A stretch of 64,000 nucleotides of DNA. Origin: Marinoscillum sp040218045 (GTDB lineage: Bacteria > Bacteroidota > Bacteroidia > Cytophagales > Cyclobacteriaceae). The stretch is from the NCBI GenBank assembly GCA_040218045.1, contig JAVJQA010000024.1:1-64000 (forward strand), given 5' to 3'. Position numbers and translations under genes: made by a program. Positions 43,814-52,899 of this stretch are shown in pieces (position 1 is the stretch's first letter; every line of letters begins with the position of its first letter). A model generated the notes under the pieces. The model saw nothing but the letters and a program-made list of their open reading frames with translations, had not been told where the DNA came from and searched no databases.

Positions 43814-43912
43814 AAATGTGGACTTTATATAAAATTACAACAACTTTGGAAACCTTTCTAATCCTCTAAAAGTTTCCGCATTTTTGCGAAATTAATACAT
43901 AATCGACACATC

Positions 43913-44314
43913 ATGGTTAGGATTGAGCATATCGGTATAGCAGTAAAGGGATTAACTGATGCCAATGAGTTATTTAAAAAGCTCTTTGGAGAGGCTGCTT
44001 ATAAAGAGGAAGCTGTCGATTCTGAGCACGTCACCACTTCATTTTTCCAGATTGGGCCCAACAAAATTGAGCTCCTGGAGGCAAGTTCAGGGGAAAGTGC
44101 TATTTCGAAATATATCGATAAAAAGGGTGAAGGTATTCATCACATAGCGTTTGAAGTAGATGACATTCATGCGGAAATGGACCGGTTAAAGAAAGAAGGG
44201 TTTCAACTAATAAATGAAACTGTTAAAAAGGGCGCAGACAATAAACTGGTGTGTTTTCTTCACCCAAAGAGTACCAACGGTGTACTGGTGGAGCTGTGCC
44301 AAGAGATAAAATAG
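43913..44314 (+). CDS. mce: Methylmalonyl-CoA epimerase
   Basis: 133 residues of the vicinal-oxygen-chelate fold: IEHIGIAVKGL with the first metal His, KIELLEASSGES, GEGIHHIAFEVDDI with the second, and GVLVELCQ with the Glu ligand. It interconverts (R)- and (S)-methylmalonyl-CoA on the propionate/succinate route. The mutase and carboxylase genes are not in the window. It lies 34 bp upstream of thiL. Confidence 0.95.
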   Translation: MVRIEHIGIAVKGLTDANELFKKLFGEAAYKEEAVDSEHVTTSFFQIGPNKIELLEASSGESAISKYIDKKGEGIHHIAFEVDDIHAEMDRLKKEGFQLINETVKKGADNKLVCFLHPKSTNGVLVELCQEIK

Positions 44315-44348
44315 CTTTTAAAGGCCATGTAGGTCAAACATATAATCA

Positions 44349-45383
44349 ATGAGCGACGAAAAAAGAACGGAAGTAGGAGAACTTGGGGAGTTTGGCTTAA
44401 TAGAGCACTTGTCTAAGGAAATCAAGACATACAATAGTGAAACCATCAAGGGTATTGGTGATGATGCAGCGGTGATGGACCTGGGAGGAGATAATCTTCT
44501 GGTGACCAGCACCGACATGCTTGTTGAGGGAATCCATTTCGATTTAAGTTATGTCCCATTACAGCACTTAGGGTTCAAAGCCATTGCAGTCAATATATCC
44601 GATATAGCAGCAATGAATGCTACACCTAAACAAGCGACTGTGAGTCTGGCTTTAAGTAATAGGTTCTCAGTTGAGGCATTAGAAGTCCTTTATGAGGGAA
44701 TCAAAATGGCTTGTGAGGCGTACAAGGTGGATTTGGTAGGTGGTGACACTACCGCATCAAGATCTGGGTTGGTGATCTCAATCACTGCACTTGGCACTAC
44801 TCAAAAGAGTAGGCTTGTCTATAGGTCTGGTGCCAAGGAGAATGATATTTTGTGTGTAACAGGAGATTTGGGTGGTGCTTATATGGGCATGCAAGTTCTA
44901 GAGCGAGAAAAGCAAGAGTTTCTAGGAAACCCGGAGATGCAACCTAAGCTTGACAGGTATCCCTATGTTGTCGGGAGACAACTCAAACCAAATGCACGAA
45001 TGGATATCATACATGAGTTTAAGGATTTGGGGATCGTGCCTACTTCTATGATTGATGTTTCAGATGGGCTTGCTTCTGAGATATTCCATCTCTGTAAGGA
45101 ATCGGATCTTGGAACTGCTGTCTATGAAGACAAATTACCAATCGATAAAGAAACGTATGAAACTGCGGCTGAATTTAGTATAGACCCAAATACCTGTGCG
45201 CTCAATGGGGGAGAGGATTATGAACTACTTTTTACTATTGGCCAAGAGGATTTTGAGAAGATCAAAAATCACCCGGAAATCCACACGATAGGGTACATGC
45301 ACCGAAAGGAAAATGGCAAGGTGATGGTGACTAGAAATGGTAACACCATTGAGTTGAAAGCACAAGGTTGGAAACACTTCTGA
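44349..45383 (+). CDS. thiL: Thiamine-monophosphate kinase
   Basis: 344 residues, normal for the family. Motifs are GEFGLIEHLSK near the start, KGIGDDAAVMD, TSTDMLVEGIHFDLSY, AVNISDIAAMNATPKQATVSL, LVGGDTTAS and MIDVSDGLASEIFHLC. It phosphorylates thiamine monophosphate to thiamine diphosphate, the final cofactor step. A hairpin terminator follows its stop. Confidence 0.96.
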   Translation: MSDEKRTEVGELGEFGLIEHLSKEIKTYNSETIKGIGDDAAVMDLGGDNLLVTSTDMLVEGIHFDLSYVPLQHLGFKAIAVNISDIAAMNATPKQATVSLALSNRFSVEALEVLYEGIKMACEAYKVDLVGGDTTASRSGLVISITALGTTQKSRLVYRSGAKENDILCVTGDLGGAYMGMQVLEREKQEFLGNPEMQPKLDRYPYVVGRQLKPNARMDIIHEFKDLGIVPTSMIDVSDGLASEIFHLCKESDLGTAVYEDKLPIDKETYETAAEFSIDPNTCALNGGEDYELLFTIGQEDFEKIKNHPEIHTIGYMHRKENGKVMVTRNGNTIELKAQGWKHF

Positions 45384-45390
45384 AAGCATA

Positions 45391-45424
45391 AAAAAGGCTG
45401 TCCAAATTATTTTTCGGACAGCCT
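45391..45424. terminator. Terminator between thiL and the YceI gene
   Basis: AAAAAGGCTGTCC and GGACAGCCT pair over nine bases around a T-rich loop. The A-run on the left gives the T-run needed on the minus strand; it lies between two convergent genes. Confidence 0.7.
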
Positions 45425-45456
45425 CTAATCACTAACCTAACCTATGCTAACTAAAC

Positions 45457-46053
45457 TTATTTTGTACCCTGGTTGTTTTCAACTCCTACGATATTTACGG
45501 TAAGCTCGAAATCATCATAGATGGTTTTGTCACCTAGGTCGTCGAAGAAGCTTCCTGATCCGTATTTCACGTCATATTTTGAACGGTCAATAGTTAAAGA
45601 AGCAACGCCAGTTACTTTACCATTTGCTTCAACGAGTTGAGCTGGGAAAGTTATTTTTTCCGTTTTTTCTTTGATGGTCAAATCTCCGGTAATGTCATAT
45701 TTACCAGCACCATTTGATTTTACTTTAGTAATGACAAAGTTTGAAGAAGGGTATTTCTCTGCTCCAAAGAAGTCATCTGACTTTAAATGTCCTTCTAATT
45801 TGCCTTTATATTCACCGCTCAAGTCCTGAACCTCAATGCTGGTCATATCAACCACAAATGATCCACCAACAAGCTTGCCTTCCGAAAATTCGAAGGATCC
45901 AGTCTTCAGGTCAACTACACCATTGTGCTGACCAGTTACTTTTTTTCCAACCCACGCTACAGATGAAGCATCTGTATCTACTGTGTATGTAGTCTTTGTA
46001 CCCTCACCTGAAGAGAACAACATGACAAATGATAATAATACTGATTGTATCAT
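45457..46053 (-). CDS. YceI-family lipid-binding periplasmic protein
   Basis: 198 residues from ATG 46053; the frame extends 58 codons upstream, but this Met starts the short signal peptide (MIQSVLLSFVMLFSSG). The YceI lipocalin-like barrel is clear: YTVDTDASSVAWVGKKVTGQHNG, GSFVVDMTSIEVQDLSG, HLKSDDFFGAEKYPSSNF and LTIDRSKYDVKYGSGSFFDDLGDK. The family binds isoprenoid chains such as polyprenol or quinone precursors in the periplasm. The partner here is not known. Confidence 0.92.
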   Translation of the reverse strand: MIQSVLLSFVMLFSSGEGTKTTYTVDTDASSVAWVGKKVTGQHNGVVDLKTGSFEFSEGKLVGGSFVVDMTSIEVQDLSGEYKGKLEGHLKSDDFFGAEKYPSSNFVITKVKSNGAGKYDITGDLTIKEKTEKITFPAQLVEANGKVTGVASLTIDRSKYDVKYGSGSFFDDLGDKTIYDDFELTVNIVGVENNQGTK

Positions 46054-46184
46054 AGAGAAGTTATTTGTTATATTAAAATGTGTATATACATATATGTAAG
46101 TACAAGGATAACGCAGGAGTTTGAGAAAAGTTCGGATTTTCTTTAAAATATTTAAACGAGGGTCTAAATCATTTGCATAGGGAA

Positions 46185-46192
46185 TAACTTTG
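46185..46192 (+). promoter_or_regulatory. -7 box of the DUF3109 gene
   Basis: TAACTTTG is an exact TAnnTTTG Bacteroidota -7 element; no good -33 box is seen at the usual distance. It places transcription start near 46197-46199, which makes the first ATG (46198) unusable and supports the start at 46219. Confidence 0.4.
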
Positions 46193-46218
46193 CAGAAATG
46201 TACAGACCAGGAGGGCAG

Positions 46219-46791
46219 ATGATTCAAATAGACAATACACTCATTTCAAGTGATATCAAAGAACGTTTTTTTGTTTGCAATTTGGAGAAATGTAAAGGAG
46301 CTTGCTGTGTAGAAGGTGATCTTGGAGCACCCCTTCTTGAGGATGAATTACCAGCTATCGAAGATGTGGTAGATGTAGTGAAACCGTACCTGTCACCTGA
46401 AGCGATCAAAGCACTTGAGGAAAATGGTCCTTACCTCTTGGATGAAGAAGGGGATTTTAGTACCACTACCATTAATAATAAAGAATGTGCTTTTGCATTC
46501 TACGATGATCAGAATATTTTAAAGTGTGGCATAGAGCAAGCTTGGAAGGATGGGAAGACCAGCTTTCAAAAACCAATATCTTGTCATCTTTATCCAATCA
46601 GGGTGGCTAAACTCCACGAATTTCTCGCATTAAACTATGATCGCTGGGACATCTGTTCTCCGGCGTGTGACCTGGGCGCTGAACTGTCAGTTCCTGTTTA
46701 TAAATTTCTAAAAGATGCACTAATCAGAAGATTTGGTGCAGACTGGTATCAAAAACTCTGTGATGTCATTGAAGAAGGGAAAGTTGACTGA
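46219..46791 (+). CDS. DUF3109 family protein (Cys-rich metal-binding)
   Basis: 190 residues from ATG 46219, preceded by AGGAGG, a rare clear ribosome-binding site for this window; an earlier ATG at 46198 falls on the predicted transcription start. The N-terminal core is FVCNLEKCKGACCVEGDLGAPL, followed by CAFAF, KCGIEQAW, SCHLYPIRV and DICSPACDLG. The many conserved cysteines suggest a Zn or Fe-S site, as in related CxxxCC proteins. Function unknown; widespread in Bacteroidota. Confidence 0.88.
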   Translation: MIQIDNTLISSDIKERFFVCNLEKCKGACCVEGDLGAPLLEDELPAIEDVVDVVKPYLSPEAIKALEENGPYLLDEEGDFSTTTINNKECAFAFYDDQNILKCGIEQAWKDGKTSFQKPISCHLYPIRVAKLHEFLALNYDRWDICSPACDLGAELSVPVYKFLKDALIRRFGADWYQKLCDVIEEGKVD

Positions 46792-47126
46792 TTTGTCATT
46801 TTTTTGAATGACAGTTATTTGTCCATTCGTCGAAATTCATTTTATTCTTATTTAACGGAATTGCATTACTTTACAAATTAAATTTTCTTAATAAAGTCAT
46901 TGGCAATTCTCTGATTCGATACGAAACGTGCCTTTTGGTACATACTTTTTTTGACTTTATTAAGAAAATGCAGTCATCAGACAATTCTGTTGATCAATAC
47001 ATGTTGCGGTCTCAGTAGCCAATTTTACCGGATAGATCGATTTATCCTGATAATGTGGCAATTTTATCTTTATTTAGGGTAATATAGACAAGTGCACTTA
47101 CTCAGAACCTAACTAAACAATTGGCT
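46792..47126. other. 335-bp leader region of the chemotaxis locus
   Basis: No ORF is seen. It contains one perfect 18-bp inverted repeat (46882-46899 and 46952-46969) and an A/T-rich stretch before the first receptor gene. It should contain the promoter of the chemotaxis operon; no standard promoter box was placed with confidence. Confidence 0.5.
46882..46969. repeat. Perfect 18-bp inverted repeat upstream of the chemotaxis operon
   Basis: ATTTTCTTAATAAAGTCA (46882-46899) and TGACTTTATTAAGAAAAT (46952-46969) are exact inverted copies separated by 52 bases. It could be a pair of regulator sites, a stem in the leader RNA, or the ends of a small element. It lies about 160 bp before the receptor start. 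Confidence 0.65.
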
Positions 47127-49655
47127 ATGAAGTTCAATCTTTCAATCCGGGAGAAGATGATGTTATTCATCGTCGGGATAACCATATTTACTTATGTAAT
47201 CACCCTCGGATACATCAGCTATAACCTCAGAGAAGAAGCCATCGCCGAAGGTCGCAAGCTGGTTAATGTTGCTGCAAGTGAGAAAGCTCAGCAAATAGAG
47301 TCAGTCTTAAATGAAGATATTGCAGTTGCAAGATCCATGGCAGCAGCGATTAAAGGTGGATTTGATTTACCAGAAGCTGCCAGAATTGACCAAAAAAATC
47401 AACTACTCGCCGAAGTGTTAAGAGACAACCCAAAGTATTCGGCTACCTGGGTGAGTATCGAACTTTGGGCAATTGACCCCACATGGTCCAAAACATACGG
47501 AAGGCAAAGAAATACTGCTTTTATAGAGGATGGTGAGATGAAGTTCTACTCCGAACTTGTCAACCTCGACGGAGATCCTGCCAGTGGGTTGTACGTTGAT
47601 ATTAAAAATAACCCAAGAACCAAAACCGGTGAGCCATATGAGTATTCAGCGTATGGTGGAGATAACTCCAAAACACTCTTGGGGCTTTCACCTTCGGCTC
47701 CTATTATGATTGAAGGCCGGTTTGCCGGTCTAATAGGTGCTGACATGTTCCTTGATGAGTTCAGTTACATTTCTGAGATAGATTTTTTTGATCGTGGATT
47801 CGCCTTCCTGGTTTCCAACCAGGGTGTTGTGATCAGCCACAAAGAAGATCGTTATGTGAACCAATCCATTGATTCTTTGACCTTCCATCCTGACAAAGAG
47901 ACGGATTTTAAAGGAATGATCAGGGCAGGAGAAACATTCATGTTTGATGCGTTCGATTCTTACTATGATGAAGATGTATTGATTGCGTTTGCACCAATTA
48001 AAATTGGAGAGTCTGATGAGTCATGGTCTGTTGGTATGGAAATTCCTTTAACTGAGGTCACCAAGCCTGTCGATAATACCTTTTATGTAACTATCCTGGT
48101 TGGGTTGCTTGGCTTAGTGGTTTTGGTGCTCATTACCTATCGAATATCAGCGAGGATTGCCAAATCGCTTGAAAAATCCAGTTTCCTTTTGACAAAACTT
48201 GCAGAAGGTGATCTGTCGGATGAAAACCGTCTAAAGGTTCACTCAAGTGATGAAATAGGAATACTGGCCTCTTCAGCCAATATTTTAATGGATGATTTGA
48301 AGCGTAAGGCAGCGTTTTCACATGAGATTGGTCAGGGAAATCTAGATTTGGAGTTTCACATATCCGGAACCAACGATATGCTGGGCTATTCGCTCATAAG
48401 AATGAGGGAAAATTTGCAGCGTGTAAGTAACGAGACTAAGGATGTAATAAAGCGAGCAGGGGAAGATGGTCAATTGATGACTGCAAGGATGGTTTCTGAA
48501 TGGGAGCCCGGAGCCTGGAGGGAATTGAGCCAGAGTATCAATAGCCTGCTGGACACTGTAAGCAAACCTTTTACCAAGATTAATGGAATGGTAGGTCAAA
48601 TGGCAGATGGCGACCTAACAGTGAGATATGACGAAGTAACGCATGGGGACATCAAACTCATGGCAGACAGTTTTAATCAAGCTCTTGATAATATCAATGA
48701 GCTCATTATGAGTATTGCCGGAGTTGCAAGTACAGTCAATGAATCATCTTCTGAGATGCTTGCGGTGAGCGAAGAAATGACCATAAATACCCGTGAAATT
48801 GCCTCAAGTATTTCTGAGATGAGTAATGGTGCACAGAACCAGGTAGTTAAAGTGGATGAGTCATCTAGCCTGGTGGAAGGTATTCTTCGATCGTCCAATG
48901 AAATGGGGGAGCAAGCCAATAATATCAATGAGGCCGCACAAGGTGGGGTTGGGAATAGTGAAAAGGGACTTAACCTTGTTAAGAAAGTAGGATTTAGCAT
49001 GCGGGATATTTCAGCTTTCTCGTCAGATACTTTTGATTCTATTCAAGTTTTGACCAAGCGTTCAAATGAGATCAGTAAAGTATTGAGCGTTATTACTGAA
49101 ATTGCTTCCCAAACCAATTTACTTGCACTCAATGCAGCCATAGAAGCTGCGCAAGCAGGTGATGCAGGTAGAGGTTTTGCAGTTGTGGCAGAAGAAATCC
49201 GCAAGCTTGCTGAGGACTCTAAAAAGTCTGCTAGGGAAATCGAGCAACTTGTTAATGACGTACAGAGTGATGTGAGTACTGCAGCTTCAGCAATAGACAT
49301 GATGAAGTCAAGTGTAAAGAGCGGTGAAGATGCTACTAATTTTGCGTCTGAGGCTTTCAACGAAATCATTGATTCATCTTCTCGCACGTTATTGATGTCT
49401 GAGGAGATTAGAAAGCGGGTACAGCAGCAGATTGATGCCATAAAGAATGTGGTGACCATCACTGAGTCTGTGGTGGTAATTGCTGAAGAGACAGCAGCGG
49501 GTACTGAGCAAATTGCCAGTTCGGCCACTGAGTTGAGCGCAGGTATGGACAATTACGTTGACCGCTCGCAAAATCTATCTGAAGTGGCAAGAGAGCTAAC
49601 AGAAAGACTCAGTAAGTTTAGACTTAAAAATGAACTAGATGGCTATGGAAACTAG
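47127..49655 (+). CDS. Methyl-accepting chemotaxis protein, dCache sensor with several HAMP units
   Basis: 842 residues from ATG 47127 (a TTG two codons upstream is possible). Membrane helix about 12-33, a double-Cache periplasmic sensor (about 40-305; WVSIELWAIDPTW, IMIEGRFAGLIGADMFLDEF), membrane helix about 318-340, then HAMP-like units in a row (LLTKLAEGDLSDENR, HEIGQGNLDLEFH, MVGQMADGDLTVRYDE) and an MCP signalling domain whose hairpin tip EIASQTNLLALNAAIEAAQAGD binds CheA/CheW. Three stacked HAMP units are more than the usual one. Its end overlaps cheW by 17 bp. Confidence 0.95.
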   Translation: MKFNLSIREKMMLFIVGITIFTYVITLGYISYNLREEAIAEGRKLVNVAASEKAQQIESVLNEDIAVARSMAAAIKGGFDLPEAARIDQKNQLLAEVLRDNPKYSATWVSIELWAIDPTWSKTYGRQRNTAFIEDGEMKFYSELVNLDGDPASGLYVDIKNNPRTKTGEPYEYSAYGGDNSKTLLGLSPSAPIMIEGRFAGLIGADMFLDEFSYISEIDFFDRGFAFLVSNQGVVISHKEDRYVNQSIDSLTFHPDKETDFKGMIRAGETFMFDAFDSYYDEDVLIAFAPIKIGESDESWSVGMEIPLTEVTKPVDNTFYVTILVGLLGLVVLVLITYRISARIAKSLEKSSFLLTKLAEGDLSDENRLKVHSSDEIGILASSANILMDDLKRKAAFSHEIGQGNLDLEFHISGTNDMLGYSLIRMRENLQRVSNETKDVIKRAGEDGQLMTARMVSEWEPGAWRELSQSINSLLDTVSKPFTKINGMVGQMADGDLTVRYDEVTHGDIKLMADSFNQALDNINELIMSIAGVASTVNESSSEMLAVSEEMTINTREIASSISEMSNGAQNQVVKVDESSSLVEGILRSSNEMGEQANNINEAAQGGVGNSEKGLNLVKKVGFSMRDISAFSSDTFDSIQVLTKRSNEISKVLSVITEIASQTNLLALNAAIEAAQAGDAGRGFAVVAEEIRKLAEDSKKSAREIEQLVNDVQSDVSTAASAIDMMKSSVKSGEDATNFASEAFNEIIDSSSRTLLMSEEIRKRVQQQIDAIKNVVTITESVVVIAEETAAGTEQIASSATELSAGMDNYVDRSQNLSEVARELTERLSKFRLKNELDGYGN

Positions 49656-50193
49656 AATAAAACCTGAACCTTCTGCATCAAATCCTCCCGATGGATCGTG
49701 GGTGGACAAAGCTGAGTTAAGTTCAATTAACCAAGAGATCCGGGAGCCCCAACAAATCGAAAACAGAGAGGTTTTGGTGGTCTTTAATTTAGGTAATGAA
49801 ACATATGCAGTTCCAATCGAGCGGGTTCGTGAGGTCGTGCGTGTCCCGAACATTGCACCTATTCCTCAAGCTCCAGAGTATATCCTGGGAGTTGGGAACA
49901 TCAGGGGGAATGTGATTGCCATTGCGGATCTGGCCAAAAAATTGAATCCTGACAATACAGAGACAACCTACAATGAGGAATCTTATGTAGTAGTGTTGAA
50001 GGATGATACCGTTCAGGCAGGAATGATAGTGAATAGTGTGCCTGATACCATTGTGGTTCGTAGTTCGCAAATAAATACCTCCACCTCTGTGATCAAAAAC
50101 CTTTCCGCTAATGATCAATTTATTAAGGGAATTGTCAAGGTTGAAGATAAGATGGTCATTCTTATTGATATATTAGACATGATGCAAACCTAA
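49639..50193 (+). CDS. cheW: CheW adaptor
   Basis: 184 residues; ATG 49639 overlaps the receptor gene, and a second ATG at 49645 is equally possible. An N-terminal flexible stretch of about 40 residues precedes a CheW domain: VLVVFNLGNETYAVPIERVREVVR, IPQAPEYILGVGNIRGNVIAIADL and FIKGIVKVEDKMVILIDI. It couples receptor tips to CheA in signalling arrays. It is the plain CheW of the locus, in contrast to the tailed one at 53642. Confidence 0.95.
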   Translation: MAMETRIKPEPSASNPPDGSWVDKAELSSINQEIREPQQIENREVLVVFNLGNETYAVPIERVREVVRVPNIAPIPQAPEYILGVGNIRGNVIAIADLAKKLNPDNTETTYNEESYVVVLKDDTVQAGMIVNSVPDTIVVRSSQINTSTSVIKNLSANDQFIKGIVKVEDKMVILIDILDMMQT

Positions 50194-50238
50194 ACTGTAC
50201 AAGACCCCATTTTCAAAACTCAATAAACCATTACCAAA

Positions 50239-52887
50239 ATGACCCCCGAAATTGTTGAAATGTTAAAATTAACGGCATTTGTCCTGGCCATATTGATCGT
50301 CAGTATTTATGCTATTTACAAAAATTTTAAAGGCTCTTTCCTGTTCATGATCTGTATCACTTTGGTGGTTATTTCAGGGGAGCTCTCTATAATCTCCTTT
50401 TTTGCAGGAAAGTACGGATTTATCTATTTCGTGTATATCTCACCATTTATTGTTGTTCAGTTTTACCTGGCCATGCGGTATGTGTACAAGCGGGTGCACC
50501 ATCCACTTTATAGAATGACCAAACGTATCAGGCTGATGGCCCAAGGTGATATTTCTATAGATTTTAAAGAGCTGAAGACTACTGGAAGAACTGATGAAAT
50601 CGGGAATATCACCCAGGCGCTCATCACTCATGTAGATTTTTTAAGGAATACTACACAATTGGCAGATGACATAGCCCATGGAAAACTTGATACTGATTTT
50701 GAAGTCAAAAGTGATCAAGACCAACTCGGCAATTCTCTTGTGGGAATGAGAAACAACCTTCAGCAAATTCTTGGAGAAACCCAGGAGGTTATCAGAATTG
50801 CAGAAGAGGAAGGTAAGTTGGACGTACGCATTGATGAGGGGAAAAAAGCAGGTGTTTGGTTGAGTCTGGCAGGTTCCATTAACAGTCTGCTGACTACTGT
50901 ATCCAGACCATTTAATCACATGAACGGCATTGTTCAAGCCATGGCTTCAGGTGATTTGACCAAGCGGTACGAAGATGAGGCAAAGGGAGATATTAAGAAA
51001 ATGGCTGATAACCTGAACCAGGCGCTTGACAACCTGGATGGACTCTTACAACAAATTGCGAAGAATGTAGGGATTATAGATGAGTCGGCCACAGAGATGA
51101 AGGTGACTGGTGAGGAAATGAATTCAAGTACCAACGAGATCGCCTCGGCCATATCACAAATGAGCAATGGAGCTCAAAATCAATTAGCTAAAGTGGATGA
51201 GTCATCGGGGCTCGTGGAAGCTATTTTAGCTGCGTCCAAGGAGATGGTTGAGAAGTCGGAAGCCATTAATAAGGCCGCCTACAAAGGTGTGGAGAGTAGC
51301 GAAAGCGGCTTGGGGATTGTGGAGGAGATGGTCGTGAATATGAGGGAGATTTCCACCTACTCAGCCAAAACAAATGACTCGATGAAAGTGCTCACCGAGC
51401 GATCAACAGAAATCGCAAGAGTGTTGAAAGTGATCACGGAAATTGCATCACAAACGAACTTACTGGCGTTGAATGCGGCAATTGAAGCTGCTCAGGCTGG
51501 TGATGCAGGTAGGGGATTTGCTGTGGTGGCGGAAGAAATCAGAAAACTTGCTGAAGATTCCAGAAAATCAGCAAAGGAGATTGAAGTGTTGGTCAAAGAT
51601 GTTCAGGTGGACACTAAAGAGGCAGCAACAGTCATTAATTCAATGGGTGAAATTGTAAAGAATGGGCAAACTACCTCATCCCAGGTTTCTCAATCTTTCA
51701 AAGATATTTTTGAGTCGTCCAATGAAACATTGAGTTTTTCTGAAGACATACTTAACGCTGCCAGGAATCAGATTGATAGCATTAACAATGTGGTGACCAT
51801 CACAGAAAGTATTGTGGTGATTGCTGAACAAACTGCTGCAGGTACGGAAGAAGTAGCGAGTTCCGCTACAGAGTTGTCATCCGGGATGAGCCAGTATAAT
51901 AGTAAAACCAATCACCTTGCGGAAATTGCAGAGCAGTTTAAGTCTGGGATTTCTATGGTTCGGTTCAGTGGAGACGCTAAGCAAAACAGTGTCTTATATG
52001 AAATGCGTGAGGCTTATGAAAAGGAAAAAAGCCTTTTGGATTCTCTTCTCAACACGATTCCGGACTTCATCTATTTCAAAGACAAAGACAGCAAGTTTAT
52101 CAGAAATAGTATGGCACATGTCAGGAGGTTTGGGATGGAGAAGCCTTCGGAACTCATCGGCAAGTCAGACTTTGATTTTCATGGGGATCACGCACGACAA
52201 GCGTTTGATGATGAACAAAGAATCATTTCTACCGGGGAGCCATTGGTAAATGTCGTTCAAAAGGCGGATCTCAAAAATGGGGAGGCCAAGTATTTATCTA
52301 CCACCAAAATGCCATTGAGGAACCAGGAAGGTGAAATCATCGGAACTTTTGGGATATCCCGTGACATCACCGAATTAAAACTTGCTGAGATCCAGACCAA
52401 AGAGCAAGCCCAGGAATTGAAGCAAAAAGAACAACTTATTAAGAAAAACCTGGATGCCGTTAAAGAGCAAAATGGACTGTTTGGCACTATTTTGAACCAT
52501 TTGGAGGATAAGGTTGAAGTCAAGGCACCAGATGGTAAGTTCTACTTGATGAACCAGATTGTGGCTGAAGCCTATGGTGGTAACGTTCAGGATTTATTGG
52601 GTAAAGATGACCATGCCTTTTATGATAAGGAGATAGCCGATAAATACTGGAATGCAGAGAAAGAAATTATTAAAACTAAAAAAGCTGTAGTAAGCCTGGA
52701 AAAAGTCACGCTTAAAGGTCAATCCAAATATTGGTTTATTCGCAAGCTTCCTCTCTTCATACCAGAGTATGAGAACTGGGGCCTGTTGGGTATTCAAAGA
52801 GAAGTGGAAGAGTATCAAATCAAAGAACAGGATTTGGTCAGCAAACTTCAGCAGAAGTATCCTGAATTGATGGTGGATATCGATTAA
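50239..52887 (+). CDS. Membrane chemoreceptor with no periplasmic domain and two C-terminal PAS domains
   Basis: 882 residues. Two or three N-terminal membrane helices (about 8-80) are joined by very short loops, so there is no external sensor. HAMP-like units (MTKRIRLMAQGDISIDFKE, DDIAHGKLDTDFE, GIVQAMASGDLTKRYED) lead to an MCP signalling domain with tip EIASQTNLLALNAAIEAAQAGD. Beyond the MCP come two PAS domains (about 595-710, LLNTIPDFIYFKDKDSKF; about 740-860, ILNHLEDKVEVKAPDGKFY) linked by a Lys/Gln-rich coil. PAS after the signalling domain reverses the usual order; a cytoplasmic redox or ligand sensor is likely. Confidence 0.92.
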   Translation: MTPEIVEMLKLTAFVLAILIVSIYAIYKNFKGSFLFMICITLVVISGELSIISFFAGKYGFIYFVYISPFIVVQFYLAMRYVYKRVHHPLYRMTKRIRLMAQGDISIDFKELKTTGRTDEIGNITQALITHVDFLRNTTQLADDIAHGKLDTDFEVKSDQDQLGNSLVGMRNNLQQILGETQEVIRIAEEEGKLDVRIDEGKKAGVWLSLAGSINSLLTTVSRPFNHMNGIVQAMASGDLTKRYEDEAKGDIKKMADNLNQALDNLDGLLQQIAKNVGIIDESATEMKVTGEEMNSSTNEIASAISQMSNGAQNQLAKVDESSGLVEAILAASKEMVEKSEAINKAAYKGVESSESGLGIVEEMVVNMREISTYSAKTNDSMKVLTERSTEIARVLKVITEIASQTNLLALNAAIEAAQAGDAGRGFAVVAEEIRKLAEDSRKSAKEIEVLVKDVQVDTKEAATVINSMGEIVKNGQTTSSQVSQSFKDIFESSNETLSFSEDILNAARNQIDSINNVVTITESIVVIAEQTAAGTEEVASSATELSSGMSQYNSKTNHLAEIAEQFKSGISMVRFSGDAKQNSVLYEMREAYEKEKSLLDSLLNTIPDFIYFKDKDSKFIRNSMAHVRRFGMEKPSELIGKSDFDFHGDHARQAFDDEQRIISTGEPLVNVVQKADLKNGEAKYLSTTKMPLRNQEGEIIGTFGISRDITELKLAEIQTKEQAQELKQKEQLIKKNLDAVKEQNGLFGTILNHLEDKVEVKAPDGKFYLMNQIVAEAYGGNVQDLLGKDDHAFYDKEIADKYWNAEKEIIKTKKAVVSLEKVTLKGQSKYWFIRKLPLFIPEYENWGLLGIQREVEEYQIKEQDLVSKLQQKYPELMVDID

Positions 52888-52899
52888 CTTATTTAAGAG

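Noticed and set aside
46198..46218. Upstream ATG of the DUF3109 gene
   Set aside because: It falls on the predicted transcription start, lacks homology and is followed by a good AGGAGG site before ATG 46219.
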